This document shows, one piece after another, positions 26,109-34,507 of a stretch of DNA of 64,000 bases. The notes under the pieces were generated by a model that made no database searches, was not told where the DNA came from, and saw only the letters and a list, made by a program, of their open reading frames with translations. This DNA comes from an uncultured Muribaculaceae bacterium. Its GTDB lineage: Bacteria; Bacteroidota; Bacteroidia; Bacteroidales; Muribaculaceae. Numbering within the stretch: position 1 is the first letter of the stretch; every line of letters starts with the position of its first letter. The position numbers and the translations under genes were made by a program. The DNA is taken from assembly GCA_934675575.1 (NCBI GenBank), contig CAKUQQ010000004.1, positions 1 to 64,000 on the forward strand, given 5' to 3'.

Positions 26109-27257
26109 CTAACTAACGATTTTTCTATAGTAATCAACCCATGCCGCAGTAACCACGTCATTGCTGAACTTTTCTTCAATACGCTTTCTACCAGCACGTC
26201 CGTGACGTTTTCGCAAATCAGGACTATCATAATATTTTTTCATACACACATACAATCCCTCAACATCACCAACCTTGCACCGAAGCCCGGTTTCATTTGC
26301 CACACTTGCATCAAGCACACCATAAGCATCACTCGTGATTACTGGCAGCTCAAGAGCTTGTGCTTCTATCACAGAAGAGCCAAAGCCTTCTCGCCAAGTG
26401 GGCAATACAAACACATCTCCAGCTTGAAGCGCCTTAAAAGGATTTTGAGTAACACCTGGATAGAAAAAATTAACATTAGGTTTCAATTTATCAAACATGC
26501 CAACCTTTGCGCCATAATTCCCCTCATCTGACCCATATAGCAGCAATTTCGCATTTGGACAAACACCAACAAGCCTATTAAATGCTGCATACAACTCATC
26601 AATACCCTTGTCATGGTTTAATCGCCCCAAGAACACATACACAACGTCTTCGTTGCCAAACCCAAATTTTTCACGTTCTTCGTTACGAACATCTGCCGAC
26701 ACATCAAATCGTTCTAAACGCACACCACAAATACTTCCATTTGCAAGAACAGTGCTGTTTGACTCCCTCAAAACACCTTCATCTATTAAATACCGACGTT
26801 GTGACTCACCATCTACCAGTAAATTTGTATCCAATCTGGAAATCACCTTATCCATCAATTTGAGCACACTGCGCATAAAACCTTTACGGGTAGCCCACAC
26901 TTGACCTGTGTATATGTGTATTCTGACATTTATTCCTGCACAATACGCAGCTATGGCCGACAACAAACCAGCCTTTGGTGTAACAGAATGAACACTTGAG
27001 AAAGCCTCTTTTTTTAGCACTCTAAACAAAGACCACAAAGCCACAATATCTTTTCCAATGCAAATAGCACGCTCTATAGGCACATCGTGACATATAACAC
27101 CAATCGCCCCAAACTCCGCACGACAATCATCATTGCCTTTGAAATTAGCCAACAAATGCACCTCGTATGTCGCAGTCAATGCCCTAAAATGATCCTTTAA
27201 GAAAGACTGCGCTGTGCCTGGAATTGCAACAACAAATGCTATTTTTTTCTTATTCAT
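26109..27257 (-). CDS. Family 4 glycosyltransferase (PglA-like)
   Basis: A 382-residue GT-B glycosyltransferase. The N-terminal half (KIAFVVAIPGTAQSFLKDHFRALTA and VHSVTPKAGLLSAIAAYCAGI) resembles PglA-type GT4 enzymes that add the second sugar. The C-terminal donor domain has VYVFLGRLNHDKGIDELY and the E-x7-E motif in EGFGSSVIEAQALE. The start at 27257 overlaps the stop of the upstream GT2 gene by 4 bp (ATGA), indicating coupled translation. A 151-bp gap (25978-26108) follows before the SDR gene; no promoter was recognised there. Confidence 0.9.
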   Translation of the reverse strand: MNKKKIAFVVAIPGTAQSFLKDHFRALTATYEVHLLANFKGNDDCRAEFGAIGVICHDVPIERAICIGKDIVALWSLFRVLKKEAFSSVHSVTPKAGLLSAIAAYCAGINVRIHIYTGQVWATRKGFMRSVLKLMDKVISRLDTNLLVDGESQRRYLIDEGVLRESNSTVLANGSICGVRLERFDVSADVRNEEREKFGFGNEDVVYVFLGRLNHDKGIDELYAAFNRLVGVCPNAKLLLYGSDEGNYGAKVGMFDKLKPNVNFFYPGVTQNPFKALQAGDVFVLPTWREGFGSSVIEAQALELPVITSDAYGVLDASVANETGLRCKVGDVEGLYVCMKKYYDSPDLRKRHGRAGRKRIEEKFSNDVVTAAWVDYYRKIVS

Positions 27258-28042
27258 ATTCCCCTGTGAAAAATCCTGTAAATCCAAGTAGGAGCCATAT
27301 ATTTAATTATAGGCACCATAGCAAACATTTGATACCACCAAGGCAAGCCTATCATCTCATATCCAACATGTTTCACATAGGCTTCATTTCTGCGAGTAAG
27401 CCAATTTCTCCGAGACAAGGCATTACGGTCATCTCGCATTTTATACAGACATTCATCAAGCATATACAAGCTGTATCCAGCAGCAAAAACCTTAAACCAC
27501 AGATGATAGTCCTCAACACGCAGCAACTTATCACTCTCTGAGTAGCCACCAACTTCTTTTATAACACTCGTGCGTGCCATGCATGGCGCATGGCAAATTG
27601 GCGTGCCATGCACAAAATCCTTTGCCGTCACCTTACCATGACCGCAACCAGTACGAAAATCACCTTGTTCATCAAAATAAATCATTGGGGTGCTAACCAC
27701 TGCATAATCCCGATTTTGGTCTAAAAAAGCAATCTCTTTTTCAAAACGGTTAGGCATACTGACATCGTCACCGTCCATACGTGCACAATATTCAGTGTCA
27801 GCATATTCCAAGCAATGATTAAGCGTGTAATTAAGCCCCATATTTCGCTCATTCCTTATCAGCACTATATTATCATGCTTTGCTGCATAATCTTTAGCCA
27901 CGGCATAAGTATTATCAGTAGAGCCATCATCGCAAAGTATCACTTTAAACCCCTGATACGTTTGGGCGTACAGCGAATCCAATGCCTCTACCAAAGTAGA
28001 AGCACAGTTATAAATCCCCATCAATACCGAAATCCTAACCAT
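27254..28042 (-). CDS. Family 2 glycosyltransferase
   Basis: A 262-residue GT-A enzyme. ISVLMGIYNCASTLVEALDSL starts the fold, VILCDDGSTDNT binds the nucleotide, CARMDGDDVSMPNRFEKE carries the metal-binding DxD-like acidic motif, and VEDYHLWFK holds the ED catalytic-base region. It should act on the cytoplasmic face of the membrane, adding one sugar to the lipid-linked repeat. ATG at 28042; the upstream polymerase gene ends 15 bp before. Confidence 0.92.
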   Translation of the reverse strand: MVRISVLMGIYNCASTLVEALDSLYAQTYQGFKVILCDDGSTDNTYAVAKDYAAKHDNIVLIRNERNMGLNYTLNHCLEYADTEYCARMDGDDVSMPNRFEKEIAFLDQNRDYAVVSTPMIYFDEQGDFRTGCGHGKVTAKDFVHGTPICHAPCMARTSVIKEVGGYSESDKLLRVEDYHLWFKVFAAGYSLYMLDECLYKMRDDRNALSRRNWLTRRNEAYVKHVGYEMIGLPWWYQMFAMVPIIKYMAPTWIYRIFHRGI

Positions 28043-28057
28043 CACAAATAAATATCT

Positions 28058-29173
28058 TTAAGGTTTGGCATAATAAGCAAATTCCATAAACAGCGTGAAT
28101 GCAAGTTGCGCAAATGCTATGTTACGACCAATAACATATTGTTTAGCCGACCATTTGAATTTGAAGAATGGATATATCAGCACTATCGGATACAAGAACC
28201 AAGACAAATATGCAATCCTATTAGTAAACGACGCATACATACATAACATCCAAATGGAATTTGAAATCAAATATACACGCAACCAGAACTCATAGCCATT
28301 GTCTTTTATGTTTCTTTTCATCAGCAAAAACCACCCAATTATGATTGGCATGGCACTATATATCACAAAATCAAACCTAAACCCAGTGTAGTAACCTTCA
28401 TAGTTACTTTCTGTCTGCAAATATCTCATACCTCTTTCATCTGCCATACTGGCAAAAATGCCCTGAAAAAAGTCAATATGAGCAGCCGCAATAAGCAACG
28501 ACAGACCCCATACCACAAAGAACAATTTCGTATTTTTCACATACTTTGCAATAATCACACTTACCAGCACCATAACCATTGAGTGATGCAGCCCCCATGA
28601 TGCAATAAGTAAAATAACAAAGGGTACAAGTTTATCTTTATATGCCAATGCCAACAAGCAAACTGATGCTGCCGCTCCTGCCTTAATACCGTTTGTTCCA
28701 TAAGAGAATGTTGAAAACGCTCCCAAAAAGACAAGAAAAACAGTTAAGGTGTCATTCGGAAACATTTTCTTGCATGCTGCAAATGCACACCCAAAATATA
28801 TTGTTGCCACGAGTAGCATAAACAAAGAAAAGCCCAACTTCCGATATATCCACCAGGCAAACAAATTGTCCCAAATAAAATTCTCCGTATGCAGACTAAA
28901 TGTAAAATTATCACCCAATGTGTGATTGTACCAATCATAATACCCTGCCATGTCCACAAAATACACACCACTCACTGGTCTAAGACCAATAAACGCTATC
29001 ATTGCCAACAGCAAAACAACCGGAGCATTAATAACAGCATCTCTGGCGTTAACGCGCACACTTTTAGCAGTCACACCATCCATGCTTACATACTTGTATT
29101 TTGCAAAAACCCAAATAGACAGAATTGTGACAATCGCCCAATATATTGGTTTATACAGACTAGCCGAAATCAT
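28058..29173 (-). CDS. EpsG-type polysaccharide polymerase (Wzy function)
   Basis: A 371-residue polytopic protein with about ten hydrophobic segments. It shows the EpsG-family pattern: IGLRPVSGVYFVDMAGYYDWY near the start, FGAC-like helices, GIKAGAAASVCLLALAY, and WGLHHSMVMVL with the conserved HH/H-S region. EpsG-like proteins serve as Wzy polymerases that join lipid-linked repeat units in the periplasm. It is the only polymerase candidate in the locus. It overlaps the GT32 stop by 4 bp (ATGA). Confidence 0.8.
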   Translation of the reverse strand: MISASLYKPIYWAIVTILSIWVFAKYKYVSMDGVTAKSVRVNARDAVINAPVVLLLAMIAFIGLRPVSGVYFVDMAGYYDWYNHTLGDNFTFSLHTENFIWDNLFAWWIYRKLGFSLFMLLVATIYFGCAFAACKKMFPNDTLTVFLVFLGAFSTFSYGTNGIKAGAAASVCLLALAYKDKLVPFVILLIASWGLHHSMVMVLVSVIIAKYVKNTKLFFVVWGLSLLIAAAHIDFFQGIFASMADERGMRYLQTESNYEGYYTGFRFDFVIYSAMPIIIGWFLLMKRNIKDNGYEFWLRVYLISNSIWMLCMYASFTNRIAYLSWFLYPIVLIYPFFKFKWSAKQYVIGRNIAFAQLAFTLFMEFAYYAKP

Positions 29174-29919
29174 TTATATATTGATTTTATTTTCACACCA
29201 ATTCTATGAATGTGCTCAACGCCAAATACCCTGTGAAGAATACGCGTCAACTTGTTTCTTAAGGTCTGACCATTACTCATCCAAGTTTTACTATACCAGT
29301 GGATTGTACGAGTATTTTCTGTTTTTTTCAATTTACCAGTCAAATCATCAAATGGGTTAAAATAATCCTCAGGATATATCCACATACCTTTCACGCACTG
29401 CACACCATTTGTCGCCCGCAGACCAGCTTTTTGCAAAACATTGGTCACATGCGTCACCACAGTCACCTCGTTCGGTTTGCCGTCATCAGTCAAAAAATGA
29501 AGATTTTTATAATAATCCAAAATTTCACCATACAGGCCGAGACCGGGGTTTACCCCAAGGCCGAGGCCGGGGGCCACATTAGGCAAATTGCCTAATGTGG
29601 CCGGTGTTTCAATCCCCATAAACGGACCTCTTGCCACTATGTCGTCCATTGGCCGTATGACTTCCACGTCCGTGTCAAAATACAATCCACCGTATTTATA
29701 CAGCACCCAAAATCTTGCATAGTCACTCACAAAAGCATATTTCTTGCATGCATACGCTTCTGCCGTGTATGGAATGATGTTAACATCAAAATTATCCTCA
29801 TTCCATTCCTTAATCTCATAATCTGGGAAGAACTTGCGCCAGCTTGCAATGCACTTTTTTGCCAGCGCCGGTTTCTCTCCGCGCCCAAACCAGCAATAAT
29901 GTATAATTTTAGGAATCAT
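29170..29919 (-). CDS. Family 32 glycosyltransferase (DXD sugar-binding)
   Basis: A 249-residue capsular-type transferase. MIPKIIHYCWFGRGEKP is the typical GT32 start, KYAFVSDYARFWVLYKYGGLYFDTDVEV contains the DTD (DxD) metal/nucleotide-sugar motif, and the C-terminal TIHWYSKTW closes the fold. It should add one sugar to the repeat unit. The middle carries a Gly/Leu/Pro-rich segment (VAPGLGLGVNPGLGLYG) encoded by imperfect direct repeats next to a perfect 31-bp palindrome. ATG at 29919, 10 bp after the acyltransferase gene ends. Confidence 0.9.
   Translation of the reverse strand: MIPKIIHYCWFGRGEKPALAKKCIASWRKFFPDYEIKEWNEDNFDVNIIPYTAEAYACKKYAFVSDYARFWVLYKYGGLYFDTDVEVIRPMDDIVARGPFMGIETPATLGNLPNVAPGLGLGVNPGLGLYGEILDYYKNLHFLTDDGKPNEVTVVTHVTNVLQKAGLRATNGVQCVKGMWIYPEDYFNPFDDLTGKLKKTENTRTIHWYSKTWMSNGQTLRNKLTRILHRVFGVEHIHRIGVKIKSIYK
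29572..29602. repeat. Perfect palindrome inside the GT32 gene
   Basis: Two 15-base arms (29572-29586 and 29588-29602) are exact reverse complements around one central base. An imperfect direct repeat of AGGCCGAG(A/G)CCGGGG precedes it at about 29534-29572. The segment is in frame and codes for part of the TLGNLPNVAP region. Confidence 0.85.
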
Positions 29920-29929
29920 TAATATTGCA

Positions 29930-30970
29930 TTACTTTTTATTAGAGTACCCAACAATCACGTTTCCCATTACTGTCATACTAATAGCATACGACAACCCAA
30001 ATGCTATAAGCAACGTCAATATTGCCACTACAACAGTCTGTATCATTTGAGAAGGAATATTCTTTATCCATTCAATATTCCATAGCACGCCACGCATAAT
30101 GAATATATGAGATAAATACACGCCAAACGACAAGTTGGACAATATAGCAGAGATATTCCTTACTTTTATACCAAAGCTGAATTTTGCAATAAGTGCCTTT
30201 GCCATCTTCCACCAAAACAAACACTGCATAGCAACAAATACAGATAGATACCAAAACACCTCATAAAAGTCAACCTGACAATGCATTAATTTCACTATAA
30301 CAGGACATACTACAGAAACCGTCATCATGAGTATTACCAATTTGTCACCTATCCTATCTCCATAGTTTTGCAACCAGTATCCAAATACAAAATATCCAAC
30401 ATATCCAGAAAAATAGTATAGAACTCCTGTATTCGTTTCATTTACTGCCAACAAATTTTTCAAAATAGGATAAAACAATGTTACACACCATAACATCAGA
30501 TAGAAACAAATTTCTTTCTGGGAAGTGCATCTAATCCAGCCATGCAATATTGGAGTCAATAAATATAAACCCAATAATGTGTACATAAACCACAACACCC
30601 CATTACCTTGTGCAGAAAGCGGCAAAGACATTACACTTTTCATGATGTCATGCCACTCCATACTGCCATTTAAATAATTATGCAGAATATATAAAAAACT
30701 CCACACCACTGTTGGAAAAAGGACCTTATTCAATCGCTTGCGCAGAAATGAGCCTGCCGTAATACAGTGCTCTTGTCTTTTCTGGGGGGGGGGTAAAAGC
30801 AAAGCGCCACTCACCATAAAGAACAGACCTATGCACGGAGCAGTAAAATAGCTCAATGATGACAAAAACAATCCATTTGCTCTACTCGATGGCATTGGAG
30901 AATGCATAATTACCACCATCACACAAGCAATGATTCTTATAATGTCAAGAGACAAATCTCGTTCTTTCAT
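29930..30970 (-). CDS. Membrane O-acyltransferase with C10 tract
   Basis: A 346-residue acyltransferase-3 family protein with about ten TM segments. The family region SLDIIRIIACVMVVIMHSPMP carries the conserved histidine in helix 1, and FFMVSGALLL and LSNLSFGVYLSHIFIMR are also typical. It probably O-acetylates the repeat unit or a precursor. The LLPPPQ segment is coded by a run of ten C (plus-strand G10 at 30784-30793), which is in frame here but prone to slippage, so expression may be phase-variable. The start shares one base with the stop of the upstream GT4 gene (TGATG). Confidence 0.88.
   Translation of the reverse strand: MKERDLSLDIIRIIACVMVVIMHSPMPSSRANGLFLSSLSYFTAPCIGLFFMVSGALLLPPPQKRQEHCITAGSFLRKRLNKVLFPTVVWSFLYILHNYLNGSMEWHDIMKSVMSLPLSAQGNGVLWFMYTLLGLYLLTPILHGWIRCTSQKEICFYLMLWCVTLFYPILKNLLAVNETNTGVLYYFSGYVGYFVFGYWLQNYGDRIGDKLVILMMTVSVVCPVIVKLMHCQVDFYEVFWYLSVFVAMQCLFWWKMAKALIAKFSFGIKVRNISAILSNLSFGVYLSHIFIMRGVLWNIEWIKNIPSQMIQTVVVAILTLLIAFGLSYAISMTVMGNVIVGYSNKK
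30784..30793 (-). repeat. Homopolymer C10 tract in coding sequence
   Basis: Ten consecutive G on the plus strand (C on the coding strand) within the acyltransferase gene, about 60 codons from its start. The frame is open at this length; gain or loss of one base would truncate the protein. Confidence 0.85.
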
Positions 30971-32190
30971 CACATTGCATTTATCATTCTATATATTTTT
31001 TCCACTTCTTGCTCATTGCCATAATCATGGCTATGCAGATATTCCACAATACTCTGCTGCAAATCCACATTCTCAACAAATTCCGCAATACCCTTAGCGC
31101 AGCCATCGTTATTCATAGGCACAATCACTCCATCTGTTCCGTTGTGAATCTGGCTCGACGCTGTTGGATAGTCTGTAACCACCACAGGCTTGCACAGCAT
31201 CTGCGCTTCCCTGACAGTAACACTCTTACCCTCATAGCGCGATGGCTGCACATATATGTCGCACGCCTTGATATATGGATATGGATTGCTCCGCTTGCCC
31301 AGAATTATCACCTTGCCTTGCATGCCGGCTTCCTTAATTTTCTGCCTAATCAGAGCCTCATTGCCATAGCCTATGATAAACCATTTAACATCAATTCCAC
31401 TGCTTATAATCCGCCTGCAGATGTCTGGCACATTGTCATAATTCTTAGCTTCCGAAAACCGCCCTACCGACAATAATCTGACGCAGTTGTTTGCATCACC
31501 GCACCACATTTTGTCACCCTGCAAATCACCGAGTTCAGCTCTTTGCCGCACAAACTTAGGCGATAAAATATTTTCAATCTCCACTATCTTTGGGGCAAGT
31601 GACGGAAACACTTCAAGAAACCGCCTCGTCACATCAGGCGAAATGCTCACTATCTGGTCATAACCGCCCCACACCTTCAGTTCTGCTGCACTGTCAATCC
31701 AAATCCGCGTGTAGTCAGTGTGAATCCATGCCACTTTTCTTTTGGCATTCACTTTATTCAGCACCACTTGATGCGGACTCAAAAAACTAATTGCGAGGTC
31801 GTATGTCACGCCGGGGTTAATCCGTGGCATAAGCGGCGTGGTCAACGAAGCCATGTAATGAAACTCGCTTGCATTAGGCATTTGGCTTCCACTCTTTGCA
31901 TAGGCTCTGCGGCTAATCACTTTTGCCAGCAGCCTCGCCGCTGCTGTTCCCCAAAAGCCACGCCTCACAAGTTCGATTATGGGTCTTTCAAGCACAGTAT
32001 ATTGCTTTATGGCAGGCAGCACGTTCACCCAACCGGGCACAAACTGCATCATCTCACCCCTATGGTCATGCAAAAACAAGTCCACTGCCACCTTATTCTG
32101 GTCAAGGGCATTAAGCAATCCTATCAGCGCAGTTTCCGCTCCGCCAATCTCCAAATAGTGCATCACCACCAATATCCGCCCCTTATCCAT
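30970..32190 (-). CDS. Family 4 glycosyltransferase
   Basis: A 406-residue GT-B enzyme. MHYLEIGGAETALIGLLNAL is the classic N-terminal acceptor motif of GT4. VRLLSVGRFSEAKNYDNVPDICRR begins the donor domain, YVQPSRYEGKSVTVREAQMLCKPVVVTDY carries the E-x7-E-like motif (EGKSVTVRE), and NGTDGVIV closes it. It should add a sugar to the lipid-linked repeat. A 48-bp gap separates it from the upstream PP-loop gene, and it shares one base with the following acyltransferase start. Confidence 0.93.
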   Translation of the reverse strand: MDKGRILVVMHYLEIGGAETALIGLLNALDQNKVAVDLFLHDHRGEMMQFVPGWVNVLPAIKQYTVLERPIIELVRRGFWGTAAARLLAKVISRRAYAKSGSQMPNASEFHYMASLTTPLMPRINPGVTYDLAISFLSPHQVVLNKVNAKRKVAWIHTDYTRIWIDSAAELKVWGGYDQIVSISPDVTRRFLEVFPSLAPKIVEIENILSPKFVRQRAELGDLQGDKMWCGDANNCVRLLSVGRFSEAKNYDNVPDICRRIISSGIDVKWFIIGYGNEALIRQKIKEAGMQGKVIILGKRSNPYPYIKACDIYVQPSRYEGKSVTVREAQMLCKPVVVTDYPTASSQIHNGTDGVIVPMNNDGCAKGIAEFVENVDLQQSIVEYLHSHDYGNEQEVEKIYRMINAM

Positions 32191-32238
32191 AGTATTTTTC
32201 TACATATTAGAATTTGCCAAACTTAATGAATTCCAATA

Positions 32239-33516
32239 TCACACCAACCGCAATTTGCGTTTGAGTATTGAGAAAAAATTGTTTTTATAATATCTAAGCC
32301 GAGACAGTCTTTGTACCTTTTTAAAGTCAAACGTCAAAAACCAATCAACAAAGTCTTTCTGCTCTGCATTCATTTTTGGATAGTTTTCTTTCATTCGCTT
32401 TATGATATATGGCCAATATGACACTTTTTCTGTATCAAATCCCATAAGGCCCGATTTTTGGTACATAACATTATTCCAATGTTCTTTTAATGGTCTGTCC
32501 AAAAAAAATCCGAACTTCTCAACATCTGCACATTCTGCAACAAGTCCCAATATTGTCCTAAAACATTTTTCACATTCACAACAGTTATGGTCATTAAATG
32601 AACAAACACGAATTGGGTAAGGTGCATTTATTTTCTTCTGATGCTCCGCTATTATGTGAATTTTGTCTTGTCTGCTCAACTCAAATCCATCGTGAACAAC
32701 ATATCCATTTTTAGCAAATCTGAATTCATTGTCAGTAGTCGGATATGAGGCACACACACTTGAATCTCCTATCGTATAAGAGCTTGCAATTAGTATTTTA
32801 GAGCAATTCTGCAAAAATGCTAATGGCATGGTAATGGAAATAAATGCCATTGAATGTTGAAAAGCATACCAAAATCCCCCATTCTTGATTTTCTGTTCAA
32901 AAAATTTGAGATACTTAAGATTAAACATTATTGCAAAGTTTGACTTTATAAAGTCAAATTTTTTGTTTTGCGACACGGCAAATTTTTCTATGTCTCTAAA
33001 GTCAGCTTCTGCAACACCATTCTTATCATGTGGCTCTTTGTAGAAACCTTGTATATTTACGATATTGGAAATCACATCAATATTTCTGATGAATGTGGTG
33101 TGGGCATCTACCCCACCACTAAAAAGAGAACAACAGTTATCTGACTCTTTAATAATGTTCCTTTCCAAATTAGCTGCCACCAATCGTCCTCTCAAGGCGT
33201 AGCCCGGATATAAATCTTGGTATGCCCTTTTAAGGCTAAAAGTTGCTTCATAGAAAGTATAATCCAAATCCTTAACCCATAGTACCGAATTCGTGGCCCA
33301 CATTATCGGTAGCATTACAGAAACGAACGGTATCGTCAATATTGACTTTGGACAATGTGACATTTCTTGGTCATATTCTATCCAAAAAGTATTCGTATTA
33401 AATAGCTTTTGAATTTCTTCAGAAACTGAAAATTCAAAATATACAATATTTCTTTCAATACGTATTTGCGTCAGTATTATATTATTCATTCTCATTATTA
33501 TATTATTCATTCTCAT
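32239..33516 (-). CDS. PP-loop (adenine nucleotide alpha-hydrolase-like) protein
   Basis: A 425-residue protein of unknown function. SLFSGGVDAHTTF (SGGVDA at 133-138) is a PP-loop as in ATP-pyrophosphatases such as QueC, asparagine synthetase or WbpG-type amidotransferases. DHNCCECEKCFRTILG (cysteines at 312, 313, 315, 318) could bind a metal in the way QueC-like enzymes do. PP-loop enzymes adenylate a carboxyl or carbonyl group. In a glycan locus this could mean amidation or activation of a uronic acid or attached acid. The start region is a tandem duplication of seven codons (MRMNNII twice), and the gene overlaps the pyruvyl transferase stop by 14 bp. The true start may be either Met1 or Met8. 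Confidence 0.6.
   Translation of the reverse strand: MRMNNIIMRMNNIILTQIRIERNIVYFEFSVSEEIQKLFNTNTFWIEYDQEMSHCPKSILTIPFVSVMLPIMWATNSVLWVKDLDYTFYEATFSLKRAYQDLYPGYALRGRLVAANLERNIIKESDNCCSLFSGGVDAHTTFIRNIDVISNIVNIQGFYKEPHDKNGVAEADFRDIEKFAVSQNKKFDFIKSNFAIMFNLKYLKFFEQKIKNGGFWYAFQHSMAFISITMPLAFLQNCSKILIASSYTIGDSSVCASYPTTDNEFRFAKNGYVVHDGFELSRQDKIHIIAEHQKKINAPYPIRVCSFNDHNCCECEKCFRTILGLVAECADVEKFGFFLDRPLKEHWNNVMYQKSGLMGFDTEKVSYWPYIIKRMKENYPKMNAEQKDFVDWFLTFDFKKVQRLSRLRYYKNNFFSILKRKLRLV
33475..33516 (-). repeat. 21-bp tandem duplication at a gene start
   Basis: Positions 33475-33495 and 33496-33516 are identical. The unit contains the ATG of the PP-loop gene and the stop codon of the preceding gene, so the duplication creates two consecutive start regions. 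Confidence 0.9.
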
Positions 33517-34495
33517 TCAGGCCAAATTGGTTTTTCCATTTTTTTATTGCACCAAAATCCATCGATATTTTAGTATCGAATTCTGAAACAATTTTATCTT
33601 CCAAATCACCAATGTTTTTTTTATCAATGCAATTAAGGTGATTTTTTTCATTAATTGCTCTGGCTCGCTCATCTATAGCAATAATTATTGCTCGACGCGA
33701 GTGCCGCATAGCATATATTCCTCCATGTAGTCGCGTCCCAACATAATCCGTGTCATTATTGGTCAAATATTCATCGTATGCTTCTTTTGCTGGAGGAAGC
33801 ACATGAATGCCATCAGTATTTTCAAACTCATTAAAATACTCAAAATCACCTAAGCACTGAGGCCAAAACCACACTTCCTCATACTGGTTACAAATTGCGT
33901 CAATCATTGCCTTGTCACGTTTTGCATCAGCACCATAACCAGATGTCAAAGTAAATACGACCTTACCAGACTTCTTTCCCGGAATCGAACGACAAAATTC
34001 TGTTGTGAATTTCCACATAGTCACACAACCAGTATTTATTGCCATAAGTCCAAGATATTCAACGTATTTCTTGCTTCTATCATCACGCACGCTATGATAA
34101 AAGTCTTTACTGAGCATGTGCTTATACACATATCGTGTGTGCCAATCACTGCCTTTTTCTGCACCAGCACCAGTCCCTACCCCCACAAGCACACACTCCT
34201 TTAATGGACGATAGTTGAATATATTCACGTTCCATTGCGGATAATATGTTGTCAAATTAGGTACAAGCAGATTGGAGCCCCCAACAAACTTGTAATCGCT
34301 TTCAGCATAGCTTTTCACAGCATTGAGTCCTCTCCACACCTGATACCAATGAAAAGGTGACACATGCGTAGGCAAATTGCGCACGAAACAGCATCTCAAC
34401 AATGGTTCAAGCTCTTTGCGAACACATTCCATAATTATTTCATCGCCCTTATTGTCTGAACCAATAGCAGTATCAAGCAATAAAACTCGTTTCAT
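33503..34495 (-). CDS. Polysaccharide pyruvyl transferase family protein
   Basis: A 330-residue member of the CsaB/WcaK-type polysaccharide pyruvyl transferase family. The N-terminus has LLLDTAIGSDNKGDEIIMECV (the family's G-x-x-N-x-GD motif), KFVGGSNLLV follows, and the C-terminal domain has DYVGTRLHGGIYAMRH with the conserved R-x-H-G. These enzymes transfer pyruvate from phosphoenolpyruvate to sugar hydroxyls as a ketal, adding a negative charge, although some family members are glycan-modifying enzymes of other kinds. The gene lies 12 bp downstream of the flippase gene. Confidence 0.87.
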   Translation of the reverse strand: MKRVLLLDTAIGSDNKGDEIIMECVRKELEPLLRCCFVRNLPTHVSPFHWYQVWRGLNAVKSYAESDYKFVGGSNLLVPNLTTYYPQWNVNIFNYRPLKECVLVGVGTGAGAEKGSDWHTRYVYKHMLSKDFYHSVRDDRSKKYVEYLGLMAINTGCVTMWKFTTEFCRSIPGKKSGKVVFTLTSGYGADAKRDKAMIDAICNQYEEVWFWPQCLGDFEYFNEFENTDGIHVLPPAKEAYDEYLTNNDTDYVGTRLHGGIYAMRHSRRAIIIAIDERARAINEKNHLNCIDKKNIGDLEDKIVSEFDTKISMDFGAIKKWKNQFGLNENE

Positions 34496-34507
34496 TCCAA
34501 TTAGTTT

